Source: Pseudisothecium myosuroides (lineage: Eukaryota > Streptophyta > Bryopsida > Hypnales > Lembophyllaceae). From it: 64,000 nt of DNA. Below the pieces are notes generated by a model, which did not search any database, was not told where the DNA came from, and was given only the letters and a program-made list of their open reading frames with translations. How positions within the stretch are numbered: the first letter of the stretch is position 1; every line of letters begins with the position of its first letter. The stretch is from positions 25,476,987-25,540,986 of the forward strand of contig OX637290.1 in the NCBI GenBank assembly GCA_951799445.1. Reading direction: 5' to 3'. Positions 34,621 to 47,100 of this stretch are shown here, one piece after another. A program made the translations under genes and the position numbers.

Positions 34621-35475
34621 TGAAAAAGCTACTATTAAGTAGAGACATGTACAGGATTGAAGGAAAATTAAATGATTAATAGGTCTAAGATGGAATTGAA
34701 ACACAGTAATTCCAATAGGAAAATTGTTCTAGCAAGCAAACTAAACCCTTACAAATTTATTTATTTTGAAAAATTATGAAAATTGCATTAAAAAATGATT
34801 CCTATAAGGTATTTTTTCAAGAAGATGTTTTGATTAATTTTGCCCCCAAAATAAGATTGTCCATAACTTTCTCATCACTAGTCCAAATAGAATGAATCAA
34901 ATCTTTCCACGTAGACCAAAGCAATTTCCCATGAGAAATAAAGTTTTGAATAAGATATTATGATTGTTTGTGATTTTTTTGGTGTTGTCTTACAAACGCA
35001 ATTTTAGTGTTTTGGGATTAGGTTGCATAACTTTTGTGCCTAGGCACTAATTCAAATTCAAATTATATTCTCCAAAAAGCTAGTGTGTTTTCCTATTTTC
35101 AAAAGAAGTTTTAAAAAAATCACAATGAAAATTGAGACCATAGACACCTACACAAAATCCTAATTTCATCCCCCAACTCTTCCAGGGACGAGGAGACAAT
35201 GGGACTTTACAGCGGTTAACACAAGAGAAATCCAAAATCAAAATCAGACACACTAATGTTCTTTCAAATGTGTCTATGCGAATTGGACAAAATAATGTCC
35301 TTTTATGTCCAAATTCCATTTGTAGTTAATTTTCTTGTAACCTATTCTGTGATCACCGGTCATGGATTGGAATTCTTCAAGAATTTCATAGACAAACATT
35401 TTGGAATTCTCGTGTTTAATTAATCCATGCAAAGATGGATTCTAATATGGTTTGTAAAACCGGGAATGGCAATAT
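34621..35475. other. AT-rich spacer, no gene
   Basis: No recognisable gene. The segment near 34680-34860 resembles the interior of the TTAA-type elements. Confidence 0.5.
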
Positions 35476-35639
35476 GGGCAATTTCATTAAAATGGCAGTA
35501 TTTTGTGTGCCACTTTGACAGTGCCATTTTTACCATCTAGGTCTGGTATAGATTTCAGAGTATATAGATTCCAAAACGGTCATTCTGAACTATGAACGGG
35601 CCGTTTCAAAGGAATATCACCATTTTAATGAAATTGGCC
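35476..35639. mobile_element. Small TIR MITE, family X copy 1
   Basis: Terminal inverted repeats GGGCAATTTCATTAAAATGG and CCATTTTAATGAAATTGGCC. Related to the copy at 55639-55832. Confidence 0.8.
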
Positions 35640-35752
35640 ATCAATACATATTATTCATGACTGTATATAATTGACCTCAATCTGTTTCATGAATATCAAT
35701 ATACTCGGACCTCAATTTATGAGATCTTCCGGCTTTCTTGGTCACAGGTCTA

Positions 35753-36154
35753 AGGTAGTCTGCTCTAAAAGCGAGCGGCCTCTTCAAATCGATCCTATAT
35801 TTAGGTTTGAAATGGACATCAGGTGATCCTTAAATGGACCTCTCAAGCCATTGAGAGAATCGAGAGAAAAGCATTGTAAGAGCCAATCATTGACCTTCAT
35901 TTACTCAAATCACTTTAGAAGTTGCAAGTGGTCTGATTTTGGAAGACCTAGGGTCACAAATAGGTGCCTACAACAGTTTTTTTTAAAAATTCATAAGTAA
36001 TTCAAAAATGATTCAAAAAATATGAAACCACTTGTGTAACGTTCCACATCCATTTTTCTTTCTCTGAAAAATGATTTAAAAATATTTCTCTTCATGGAAA
36101 CCTGTGAAAAAGGCAGATCAGTCCTTAAATGGTTGCTTTTAGGCCATACTACCT
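35753..36154. mobile_element. TA-flanked MITE, family Y copy 1
   Basis: Ends AGGTAGTCTGCTCTAAAAGC and TTGCTTTTAGGCCATACTACCT with TA on both sides (35751-35752, 36155-36156). The interior shares AAATATGAAAC.ACTTG and CCATTTTTCTT with the copy at 55059-55353. A TA target duplication suggests Tc1/mariner. Confidence 0.75.
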
Positions 36155-37204
36155 TACTTGAATTGCTTGCATCACTTTTGTTGGTCCACGTACTTAGGCG
36201 CCTACCGTTATCTAATTGATTTCGGATTTCTTGCTTATTGCTGACGGTGATGGATTCTTGAGCTGAAGATTGATTTCACAGGATTATCCAACTGCTGACC
36301 GGACGCAACTTGGTTGCATACCAGTTGTAAGGTAAAACTACCCAATTCCGTCAGTGATTCAAATCCGTGGTCTACAGCTTTGTCCCAATTCCGTCAGAAA
36401 AACATGCAAATCCGCTTCAGATTCTGACAACAGTAGTTTATTAATGCTATTAAAAGACAACGTGTCAATTAATGATTGGTGGATCTTCAAGTGCTATTAG
36501 ATACATTGGAATGCGGTATTGAGTTGTAAGAGGACGTTTATGAATCCAATCTAGTGGCGGTTGTGCAATTTCACTTCAGAAATTCACAGAAATTACAATT
36601 TTTATCAAAAAATTATAATTCCACTTGGGTTTGACTCCTGAAACAAAAGCACACCTCTGAAAAATATGTGTCTTTCCTAGAGTTGGCCCCAATATAGTTA
36701 GATTGCGAATCAGGGTGGTAATGGGTAGTTCTACCTTATATACAGTCAGGTGAGGCACTTGTAGACAGAAAGGAGTCACTCGTGTACATCGTCAGTTCAA
36801 AATTGAGATTCCATTCTTACACTTCGATGGCTGGCTCAAACGGTAGAGAAATCTTTCCCCAAAATATTATGGCAATATTCTCAAGTTTTTCAGTCCCTCA
36901 GTCAGCTGCTGAAAATTGCAATCACTTCATCTCTACAAATGTGTGAGATGCTCCTGCTCCAACCATGCCAGTGAGCCGTAAATGCAGGGTTTTGCAACCG
37001 TGTTGCAATCCCTTACAATTGACGGGTTGAAATCGTTAGAAGAAATCTTTGCAAATTTCGTTCTTTAATTTCGTGGATGCACTCTTATGCAAGAGTAGGA
37101 ACATCAAATTTTTTCAAATGAATAGCTGTTTTCTTTGATGGGTCTATTCTTGCAGAGCAGGCTCTGTGCTAGTCTTGATTGAGTGAAGGCAAGATTGAAG
37201 CATA
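36155..37204. other. Region upstream of the CAD pseudogene, no gene
   Basis: No recognisable coding sequence. Probably includes the former CAD promoter. Confidence 0.5.
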
Positions 37205-40200
37205 ATGGGAGAATCAGAGAGGCTGGAGACCCTCGGTTCGGCTGCACACGATAAGTCGGGCGACCTCGTTCCCTTCCAATTACCCGCAGCTAAACGTTCG
37301 GTTATATTCTTCACACAATTATTAGCTGCAGTGGAGACCATTAGTAGCATTCCTATGAATTTAAAGTTTCCAGACTCCAGTCTGAAAACAGATCAATGTC
37401 TTGAATTTCCGTCCAGATAAGAAAATTGAAATTCATTGCAGTCCATCTGAAATTGAAATTTCTGTCCACACAACAGAGTTGCACAATTCCTTGGAACTGA
37501 GGTTCACTGCAGTCCATTTGCTAATGTCAAGTTCAGGCTAGGTGCTACAACGAACAGACCTTGAATGAGATGTTCAATGTCGATTTGGCTTGAATGTTTC
37601 AGCGCTACTGGTCCTGATGACGTGAGGATGAAGGTGACGTATTGTGGCATTTGCCATACTGATTTGCATCGAATCCGTAATGATCCAGCTATCCCATGGT
37701 CCCTGGGTAAGTCCAATCAAATCCTCAAAACCTCAAATTGATTACAAATGAATCGACTGACCCAAGAATTCTTGGTTGTTGCATCCCCGGCTATCTAGTG
37801 CATGTGCTAACTTTCACCATATCAAATCTTGGATTCGATGTCATGGTCATTTGGCCCGGCTTCAGGCTCAGTTCCTTGTATTCCTTGTTGCTCAATCCTT
37901 GGAGAACTTCTGCAAATTTCTATGATTTAAGATGTCTTGAGTTCCAAACGGAAACGTGAAAACTGAGCTTGTCGGACTTGGTTGAGCCCATGCGATAAAT
38001 GCGATCGATTTGAACGTAGAGCTCGTATCTGTCTTTATGCTTCCCTTCGGGTCATGCTACTTCTCTTGATGGGTGGCATGCTCTTAGTGGATTAATTTCT
38101 TTCAGTCTTCAACCAAGAGTGGCACGTACCCTTCACTTGGTGCTTTTACTGTTCGCAAATACTCATCTGGTATACATAAAACTGTGGGATTAATTATTTT
38201 TGCAGGCATGAAGTAGTGGGAGTTGTGAACGAAGTGGGATCGGAGGTGGACGAGTTCGAAGTGGGCCAAAGAACTGGCGTGGGATGCAGAGTGTGGGCAT
38301 GTCATTCATGCGAAGCCTGCGACAATGCCTTGAAGAAATTGTATCCCCAGATCGGGTGATTGCGCAAAACACTTGTACTATTTGTTGCGTTTTGCAATAG
38401 TACTCATGATTTTTTTGGAGTACTTTAAAATTAGAAAATCAATTTTAAAAAAATTAAAAATTATGGCCAACGTATGCACCTTTAAGATGAAGGTAACCAC
38501 CAAAGGAAATTCATGAAAAAAAAATTCTCTAAGTAGGAGAACTAGAAAAGTGCCAAATCTCAAGAAAATACATACTTTGATGTTTTAATTAGTAGAAAAT
38601 AGGAAAAAATTTGAATTAAAAAAAAAAAACTGACCATTTGTGGCAACTCTATGGAGATGGTCATTCACCAAAAAACCTGCCAAAATAATTTTTTACATGT
38701 TTCAAAATGCAAATAGAAAGGGGCTCACTTTGTGGACTTCTACACCACATAAATTAAGTATTTATAGAGTTCCTTCTGACAATAGCTACAAGTCTACTAG
38801 AAAATCATCTCTACCAAATTTCAGCTCCAAATTCATTTTTATGGGTACTAAATAGTACTAAAAACCTCCAAATTGGCATTTGTGACATAATATTGAGGGC
38901 TATTATTAAATAGTAAAACATTTTTTAAATTTTTAAAAAAAATAGACAAAGTGTATAATAGTCATAAGTACCTTGTCTATGAATTTTGAATCATTTGGAG
39001 TCAAAACCCAAAAATTATGGCCAAAAAACTAATCAGCGCGCGACGTGTGACAGAAAATAAGTACAAATGTTTCATGCAATCACCCAATCATCTTCACCTA
39101 CAGATTCTGTGGATCAAGATGGCACTCCCACTTCCAGAGGCTACTCAGGCGAACTGATCTGCAACTGAAAGTTCGTAAGCCAACTAATGTTATGTATGTC
39201 TGCAAATGAATTTTAGCATTCGTATCCCAAAATTGTGCTGTGCTAATTAAATGGAACAGGTTTGTGGCACTGCGAATTGGCCAGTCGCTGCCGCAGCACC
39301 CTTGTTGTGTGCAGGCATTATAGTTTACAGGCCCATGAAGCACTTTGGAATGACGCAGCAAGGGAAGAGCTTTGGCCGGGTTGATAGGCTCGGGAGGTCT
39401 GGGCCACATGGCGTTCCAGTTTGCCAAAGCCTTTGGGTTGAAGGTGACCATTTTCAGTACTTCTCCTGGGAAGGAGAGAGCCGAGGGACGTTCTCGGAGC
39501 TGACGATTTCATTCTTAGCACTCACAAAGAAAAGATGAAAGTATGTGCACTTGGACTACATTTGCCTCTCAAGCGCTTGCTGCTCAAGTGCGTCCTCATT
39601 GACAATACACTTGGTAACTTGAAGGAAGACCCAACCATTTAGAGAAAATATGGCATTATCTTTTGTTGTGTGGTTGGGCAAGTAATTTATTTGATAACTT
39701 GGCTCTTCACATTACAGCATTGAACTTGAATCTCTACATCTATGCCTTCAAGTTACCTACAAAAAACCTTTAACCCAGTTAGTTTCTGGCAGATGATTTC
39801 TGTTTCGGAGTGGCAGGCTGGTGTGAAGACCATAGATTACATGATTGACACTGTATCAGCAGCGCACTCTCAGAAGGCTGACCTGGGCCTTCTGAAAACA
39901 AATGGGAAGCTCATCCTGGTTGGGGTTCCAGAAAGCCCCTTGGAAATCTCAGCAACTTCAGTTATCTTTGGTAAGTACTCTAATTTATCCTAGTCCGGCG
40001 TTGTGTTCTAATTTACAAAAGTCGCACTAGTTCTAAACTCCTTAAGTGGGTTCAGGCATTTAAATATCACTGCATTGCAATACTCAGTTCACACAAAAAA
40101 TAATTGTAGTGCCACTACTTTTGCAGTGAATCTAATTTCACGCCCTCGCTAATAGTATTAATCAGTGCAGGAGTCTGAATCCTCTCCAGGATCCTAGTTG

Positions 40201-41534
40201 GAGCAGATGATCAGAGAGCACGGTCGCAATGAAATGCACTTCCTGAAAATAAAAATGTGGGGTTTCATTTCAAATGGATCCACTCTTGCAACATACTTGC
40301 AGTTGTTGCATGTGGCTTATGAAGCAGGGCTTCTTTATATGGCAAAAAATCTCGAGATGACATTTTATTTTAAGAAGTAATGAATCTGGATTATAACCTC
40401 ATATTCCCTTGGTCAACCGAAATCATTCATCCATTTTGAGCATTTATTCACCATTTTGCTGAACCATCTAAAGTTTCATCTAGTTTCATCCTCGAAGACA
40501 AACCTACCCAAGAGGCATAGTTTTAGGGTCAGACTTGAATTTCACACAGTAATTCTTGATTTCCAATGTCTTTGGAGCTTGATTAAGAAAATGTAGTTCC
40601 AATAATTTACTTCTGCATTTATTTATTGATTTTTCCAAAAAATTGTTAAAATGATAGTTTCTATAATACTTTGAAGGTAACATCTTCAAAGCTCAAAATA
40701 TACCACTTTTGAACTTGTCTATCCAATTTCTCTAAGTGTGAGCTCAAGGACTGCAGCACCAATTACACTAGGATGTTTATCATTATTATCTCCAATTTTT
40801 CTAAAAAAACATACTATTTTAAGCATTCTATACTTCCTATGATTTTCACAATGACAATTACTTTAAAAAAATTAATCATATAAATTTCATTTTAACATTT
40901 TTAATTATGAAAAATGTAAGTTGAATATTGTATATATATTTACTACATGAGAAAAATATCAAAGCCTTGAAAGGTGTATTTTAATATAGAGAACTAATGA
41001 AGTTTGACCAAACGGGATGTCAACATGGAATGTCCTTCAAAGGTTGAATTACAAAATAAGTACTCCGAATGGCATTAGTCCCCACTCTAGCTCAATTATG
41101 AAGCTTGTAAATGAGTCGTGGTATGAAGCACAAGCAGTGCATTTTCTGCAACAAATGATTGTCTTCTTCTTTGTTTTCAACAATTTCCCAGTTGAAACCG
41201 TCCTCTGAAATTTCAGGAATGTGATTCACTGCAACTATGTCAGAGATCTTGCATTCGTATGAAGGCTCCCATACAAGATGCAGGCATTAGATGGGAGCAA
41301 ATTAGGTATTCACTTTGGTCTTGGTGGAAAGTTGTGAGTGGGAGTCTGATTGGTGGAGTAGCTGAAACACAAGAAATGCTCGACTTCTGTGGAAAAAATA
41401 ACATCACCTGCATGATGGAGCAGATCCCCATCTCCTCTGTCATCATGGCCAAGGAGAGACTTCAGGAAAACAATGTCAAGTATGGCTTTGTTATTGACAG
41501 GGAGCAAACCTCGACAGAGAAGTCACACCAGTGA
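37205..41534 (+). pseudogene. Cinnamyl-alcohol-dehydrogenase-family pseudogene
   Basis: Zinc-dependent medium-chain alcohol dehydrogenase of the plant CAD family (NADPH reduction of cinnamaldehydes to monolignol-type alcohols). Recognisable pieces in order: MGESERLETLGSAA (37205); exon 37603-37706 with the catalytic zinc site [10 protein letters not shown]; exon from 38206, HEVVGVVNEVGSEVDEF; 39260-39535 with APLLCAGIIVY and the Rossmann GSGGLGHM; exon 39793-39970, LLKTNGKLILVGVPE; and 41330-41534, SGSLIGGVAETQEMLDFCG. Lesions: a 1-bp deletion before the exon-2 donor; loss of the fourth structural-zinc Cys; a 732-bp transposon at 38354-39085 inside the exon; a 1-bp insertion just after it; at least two frameshifts around the Rossmann fold; and no consensus acceptor for the last exon. 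Clearly non-functional. Confidence 0.88.
38354..39085. mobile_element. Harbinger-like TIR element inserted in a CAD exon
   Basis: Ends GGGTGATTGCGCAAAACACT and ATGTTTCATGCAATCACCC, the same family as the elements at 28928, 29069, 51083 and 52766. It splits the CAD codons for Tyr-Pro-Gln-Ile from the following Ile-Phe-Thr-Tyr. The flanks are ATC and AATC, a decayed target duplication. Confidence 0.85.
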
Positions 41535-42040
41535 ACTGATGAAACTAGATAATCAACAATAATTAGACCTTTTCACTTTCTTCATTTGTACTGACAGTCC
41601 AAACATTGAGGACACTATGATATCCTTTAGGGCTCCAACCATCTTTTGTGACAGTTCTCACAATTAAGAGCCAATCAAGAATGTCTAGACCTATAGTTTT
41701 TGAACAGAACTAGTCTGCAACCAATAATTAGTAAGCGAAAGAGCTAATGCTATGCATGTTGATCCTTGAACGTTGCACCTCCAGAATGGTTACATCCAAA
41801 AAGGCCAATAATTTCTCCACTTGGGCACATTTTCAAAAAGAGCTCTCCATTAGAACCAGGCAGAATATCGTGGATTATGTGAAATGTTTACACTTGAACC
41901 CGATTCCTCTCGTGCTTGCTTAGGTTGCAATTCCAGAGGTGCAAACGTTTTCCAAGGTAATCTTTATCAAACACAATTGTCGACATCAAGGAAAACAGGC
42001 CCATCTCACATGGGACTTACGGAGTACACTTTTTGAACAG
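41535..42040. other. Downstream of the CAD pseudogene
   Basis: No gene seen. Unique-looking sequence leading to the hairpin at 42041. Confidence 0.5.
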
Positions 42041-42127
42041 GGAAAGGGCTTGGGAAATAGTGATGAATTTGCTTGCATCTGTTAGAGACGCCTGTCTAGA
42101 ACCATCACTAATTCCCAAGCCCTTTCC
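42041..42127 (+). ncRNA. miRNA-precursor-like hairpin (candidate)
   Basis: The 25-nt arms 42041-42065 and 42103-42127 are complementary with a single mismatch. The core AAAGGGCTTGGGAA pairs with TTCCCAAGCCCTTT, and TAGTGATG with CATCACTA. The loop is 37 nt. Size and near-perfect stem fit a short plant MIRNA foldback. I do not recognise a known mature miRNA. A small MITE or recent inverted duplication is the alternative. Confidence 0.4.
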
Positions 42128-42389
42128 GAAATTTGTACTTGTCCTACTTGACCTAAATTTTAGACATCAATTCGATTTTCAGTTGGGCAACCAAAAAGAA
42201 CCAGCCTCGTTTTCAGCACTTAAACACCACATTTTGACACTGAAAATTGCTATGTAACATGACAAAGAATTCTGAAGTTCCTTTACAACACTAAATACCA
42301 GTCGTGTGACATATAAAAAGTAGTCACGGAGCGGCCATCTTGATCTCTCTACATTGCAGTGAACCTCTAAAGAACAAGAAACCTCAGTT

Positions 42390-43270
42390 TCTTGTAGCAT
42401 TCTTGACTAGGGCCTAAGGAAACATAATTTTGACCAGCTTTGAAAATGTATTCAGGAATACCAGTAATACAGAATTTGGCACCGTCTGAATTACGTTCTT
42501 CACAGTCTGATCTAAAGAACTGGTCATGTAAAAACCAAGAATCCATGCTTTTCTCGTGGCTAAGGAACAGTAATAATCGAACTTTCCATGTCACACGACC
42601 TAGTCTCACAATTCCATAAGGCATATATTCTGAAAGCCGAAGTCGCTGTTTCCTATTGCTTTTGTTGATGTTCTTCAAGCAAGAACAGGGTTTTCACTTT
42701 TCAGTAAAGCCCAGCTCTTTCAGGACCCGTAAGACAGAATCAAAACAGATAAGATGGAATCTGTCCCACTAGGAGCGTGACCAATAGTGTTTCTACCCTA
42801 CAGTACTGTAGTGTTTCTTGTCGGTAGGGCTGGGAAGGGTTTCAAGCGTGCCTTGAGTCGCCGGCAAAACGAGTCCTGCACCTGCTTTCGATCAACGCGC
42901 GCTCCTCGTATCTTCTTTCGAAATAGAACTAGTTCGTCGTATAGACGGATGTCGCTTGCTGCTGCTGAGTGGCAAGGACGCTCAGTCCACTGCTGGAGGG
43001 GTTGGATCGGCTGAGTCGGTAGGATTTCTTTAATTCGCGCTGGTGGCGTTTGCAGGGGACTTGACGAGGCGCTCGCCATCGTTGCCCGCTTGCAGTGAGT
43101 GGCACCTTCACTGGACTTCTCTTCTTGGGCGGAGTGGTGACTTCGTCTGCTGGGCACTCGATCTGAGGTCTGGTGAGTTTCTGAGTCCTACTCGACCCTG
43201 GAGAACACTCCATCTCTCCGTCTTGGATTCTTTTGTTGTTTTCTCCGGTTCTTTTGAAGTTTTCTTTTCA
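42390..43270 (+). promoter_or_regulatory. TNL copy 2 upstream module (M3)
   Basis: Uninterrupted version of the module, 0.9-1.8 kb upstream of the TNL start. Contains CTACAGTACTGTAG (palindrome) at about 42799. The following 43310-43620 segment, like 19320-19600 in copy 1, is also conserved and may be 5' leader; a 1-bp length difference breaks any shared reading frame. Confidence 0.55.
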
Positions 43271-44198
43271 GTGCCTGTAGATATAGGAATCATACAATGT
43301 TGGAAATTTTGGCTCTTTGGGCACTCATGGATTAGTGAAGCTTGGCTCTGAATCAATGTGTCTATTGTGGCTGTATTTTCCTTGCTTCTTCGCCTGGTTA
43401 GTGGAACGCGGTGTATGGAGTTGCTGGTGGAATTTGATTCGGAGGGAAGAGGTTCCTGCAGATCTCACACAAGACCTGAAGCGAATCTTCCTCCCTCAAC
43501 TCTACATCTCGTGTGTTTTCTTGCGGTGTGCATCCATCCCTCGGTACCTCCAGAATGTTCGTTTGAGATGCGCGAAGTGTATCAGATGAAACCTAGCGTC
43601 GTAACTGCAACTGAAGGCTTTATGGGGTGTTGAGTTTGGCTGAGGGTATGTGTTCGAAATCTGACTGCACATGAGTATGTCATGCTGTCATCCTGTCCTA
43701 TTGCTTCTCATTCTCTGTGCTCATTTCCTGAATTTGCACCGCTCGTCTTTCGCTGTGAGAGCCGCCCTTGCTGAAATGGAATGGTGAGACACTGTCAGAG
43801 AAGATCACATCCGTTGAGACGCACAGGTTTTTTCCTGTAACTTAAGAAGAATCGTTCGTGTGCCCTGGTCTGAATCTTGTGTGTCCGCGGTCTAGAGAAG
43901 AAAGGAAACCTGTCCAAAGAGGAGATTTGTGTGAATCTTGAAAGAAAATTGTCGTTGTTGAGAGGGGCGGTGGTGGTTGGGGTCATTCTTGAATTGGTTT
44001 TATTAAATCCCGTTCAGTTTTTCATATGAGACCTTGGAGTTGGTCACCTGTCCCTTGAAGGCATTGGGTATCCGGGGTGCCCATGATTCTCCAGCTAGTT
44101 CAAAGAATGGAAGACCTGGAGGAGATGCACAACCCCAAGTAATTCTTACGTGATCTAATTCCATTGCGATGTTTTTGAGACATGCAGTGATTTGAAGC

Positions 44199-47100
44199 AT
44201 GGAACAGGGGAGCACTAACCTGTCTACAAGCGATTGCAATGACTCTGGGTTAGTAGTAACCATAATCTTGTGATTCCTTACATCGTTCCTCATCTCAAGA
44301 AGTAGAAAGCATCTTGGCTCATCTGATCTTAGTTAACAACGACTGTGATTGTTGCAAATATAGTGTCAACTTGCATTATGACATATCGTTTAGTTTCTCT
44401 TCTGGCATTGGTTGATTGGTTGGGAATTTCATATGCATTGATAGGAAGTATACTGTACAAACCAAGCAGAAGGTGTTTTTGAGCCTCAGTGGTGCCCAAA
44501 AAGGGTTTGTGGAACAATTGTGTGTGGACTTGGAGAGATGTGACCGTCATCCATTTCTTGACAAGTGTCGGGATTGCTTGCCCATTGGAGAGGATTTTCC
44601 AAGGCTTATCTTCGAAGCTATTGAACAATGTGAAGTTGGGGTGGTGGTTCTATAGGAGGAATTCTTCACTTCCAAATGGCCCATGTTGGAGTTGGTGGCA
44701 ATGGCAAATGGCAAAAAGAGGAAGCCGAACTTCACAATAGTGCCGATACTTCTTGGTATTTCACTTGCACAATGTCGTGATGTAGATAACCATAGGAGAT
44801 GGTCATCCCTATGGCATATTTGGGCAGCAAGTGATAGTAGGATTGATGTGGAAGATTGGGTCCATGCCTTGCAATTGTTTGGTCCAACAAATGTGTTGAA
44901 ACACAACTTTGAATTGGGAGAAGTGAAATTTCGAGAAGAGATAGTTGAAGCCATTTGTAAGTTGGTTCCCGCAAGGACACGGCTTGCAGATTCCCATATT
45001 CAAGGGAGGTCACGTTTATGCAAGGTGTGTGTAAACTCCAATGATTCAAGTTGTTTTATCCATCCATAGCATGGAGATGCTTTTTGTTGCAAATTAATTG
45101 TGATGCCATTGGGATGAATAGAAGTTTCCTTTTGTGTTGGTGATGATGAATTGTTTAGTGCAAGTTTTCATGGCTTTTGATCCATTTCCACTTTTCTTTT
45201 TTCCCCACTAGGTGATACATGAAAGGATCAAGCAATCAAAACTCTCTTCACTTTACAGTGTGCATGTAGTAGGCTTATATGGAGTTGGTGGTATTGGAAA
45301 AACCACCCTTTGCAAGGCCATGTGTAATGATTTTTCGGAGGAGTGTCATGGCAAAGTTGCTCACTTGGAGTTGGGAAGTCAAAGTGAAGAAGCCTTGTTG
45401 AAAGAGGTGCTGAGGAGGTTGACGGACATGAATGTTGACTATTTGGGTGCCATGAATGTGGATGAGGTGAGATAGTAATTGTGAGATTCTTGAAGTACAA
45501 ATGATTTTTTGGATATCAAATATTTGAATTTTAGTTGAGTTTGAGTAGATTAAGCCTATAGTGTGTTTCCATTTGCATATGAGTATGATTTGTTGCACTA
45601 ATGGTTGGATTGGTTATGGATGTGTAGTATCGTGATCGCTTGATGAGAGATATGATGAATATCAAAGTGTTTTTGACAATCGACAATGTGTCAAGTGCAA
45701 CATCCAAGCAAGCTTTGACTCTTCTCCGAGCAAATTATGGGTTTGGAAGTGTTGTGCTTGTGACAGCACGTTCTTTGATTGAACTATTGTCTTTGAGGAT
45801 GGATGCAAGTGAATGCATGGAAATGCCGGAGTTCGAGATGGAGGAAGTTAGGTCTATATTCCTTTCTCATGTTGCATGCGTCCCTTTCACCTCCTTGAGC
45901 AACAAGGATGACCATGAATTGATCTTGTCGTGCATTGAACGATGCTATTTCAAGAAAGGTGATGGCATTGGTTATCACTACCACCCATTGGCATTGCAAA
46001 CCTTGGGTGAGCAATTGGGGTGTGTTGGATTTGATCGAGAAAGATGGTGGTCCCTCTTGCATGAAATTGACTTTTTGAACCCTTTTGGAGAGCGTGAACA
46101 TCTTGTGTTTTCCATCTTGAGAAGAAGCTTTGATGTGTTAAATCCCCAAGACCAACTTCTCTTTATGGATGTAGCCCTATTTGCACCTTACAGTCATCAT
46201 CCAAATGTTTTCAATTCCAATATCCAATGGAATATTTTTGATTGGATTGCTATGGTACATGGAGTTCCTGTGAAAAGTGTAATAGAACGGGTGAGTATTT
46301 TTTTGATTTCATACATAGTTGTCATTCTCTGTTTTCATTGGTGAAAAGTGTAGTGGACCAATTTGTCTGTATCTAAGGGCCCAAATTTATGACTTTGGGG
46401 AGTATTATGGTTGAAACTTGGACGGGCTTGTCAATTTGTCCACTTTCAATGTGAGTTTCAAAAGTTTGAGTCGTTACTTGAAGGTCCTTGATTTCGGATG
46501 AATGTACACCTATGATCTTAGTTGTCTCTCCACCTGTTCTATGTATTGAATAGAAAGGCATCCTCAAGGGCTTCAAATCGTGGTTGAAACAATGCTATCC
46601 TAAGGTGCATTTTAAGAGCTCTGGTGTCTAGGATAGATTTGAATCTGAGATGTTCATTAGACTGTTGTAATTCCTGTCGAGAAGTGCCTGGAACCCCTTT
46701 CCATTCCTAGTTGACCTCCCGTGCTCCAATTTTATGAACTTATGCCAATGTAACAAATATGTTTGTTTTAATTTTTTGGAGCAAGATGAAGACCTTGAGC
46801 GATTTGCTATGCTTTTGACGGTTTTTGTTTTTCTTCATTTGCTTGCAGTTGGAAAACTTGAAGAGGAAATCGCTACTAGAAAATTTTGGCGATGGGCTCA
46901 ATAGAGTCGGCATGCACGACCTATGGCGTGAGTTTGCAAGATTGGAGACCAAAGCTGCGGAGTTTGAGAAAAGACGATGGATGTTTGAGTGGGACGAGTA
47001 CAATGTGCTTGAAGAAGGCAGTGTGACCAATGGTGGTCGTTTGGTAAACATGAGGCGGATGTTTTTCTTTGATAAGGGAGTTACAAAGTTGGAAGATGTA

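Noticed and set aside
42798..43157. Arg/Ser-rich minus-strand protein near 43 kb as a real gene
   Set aside because: It overlaps another long frame in the same conserved module and its frame is shifted relative to the other two copies. Kept only as a low-interest question.
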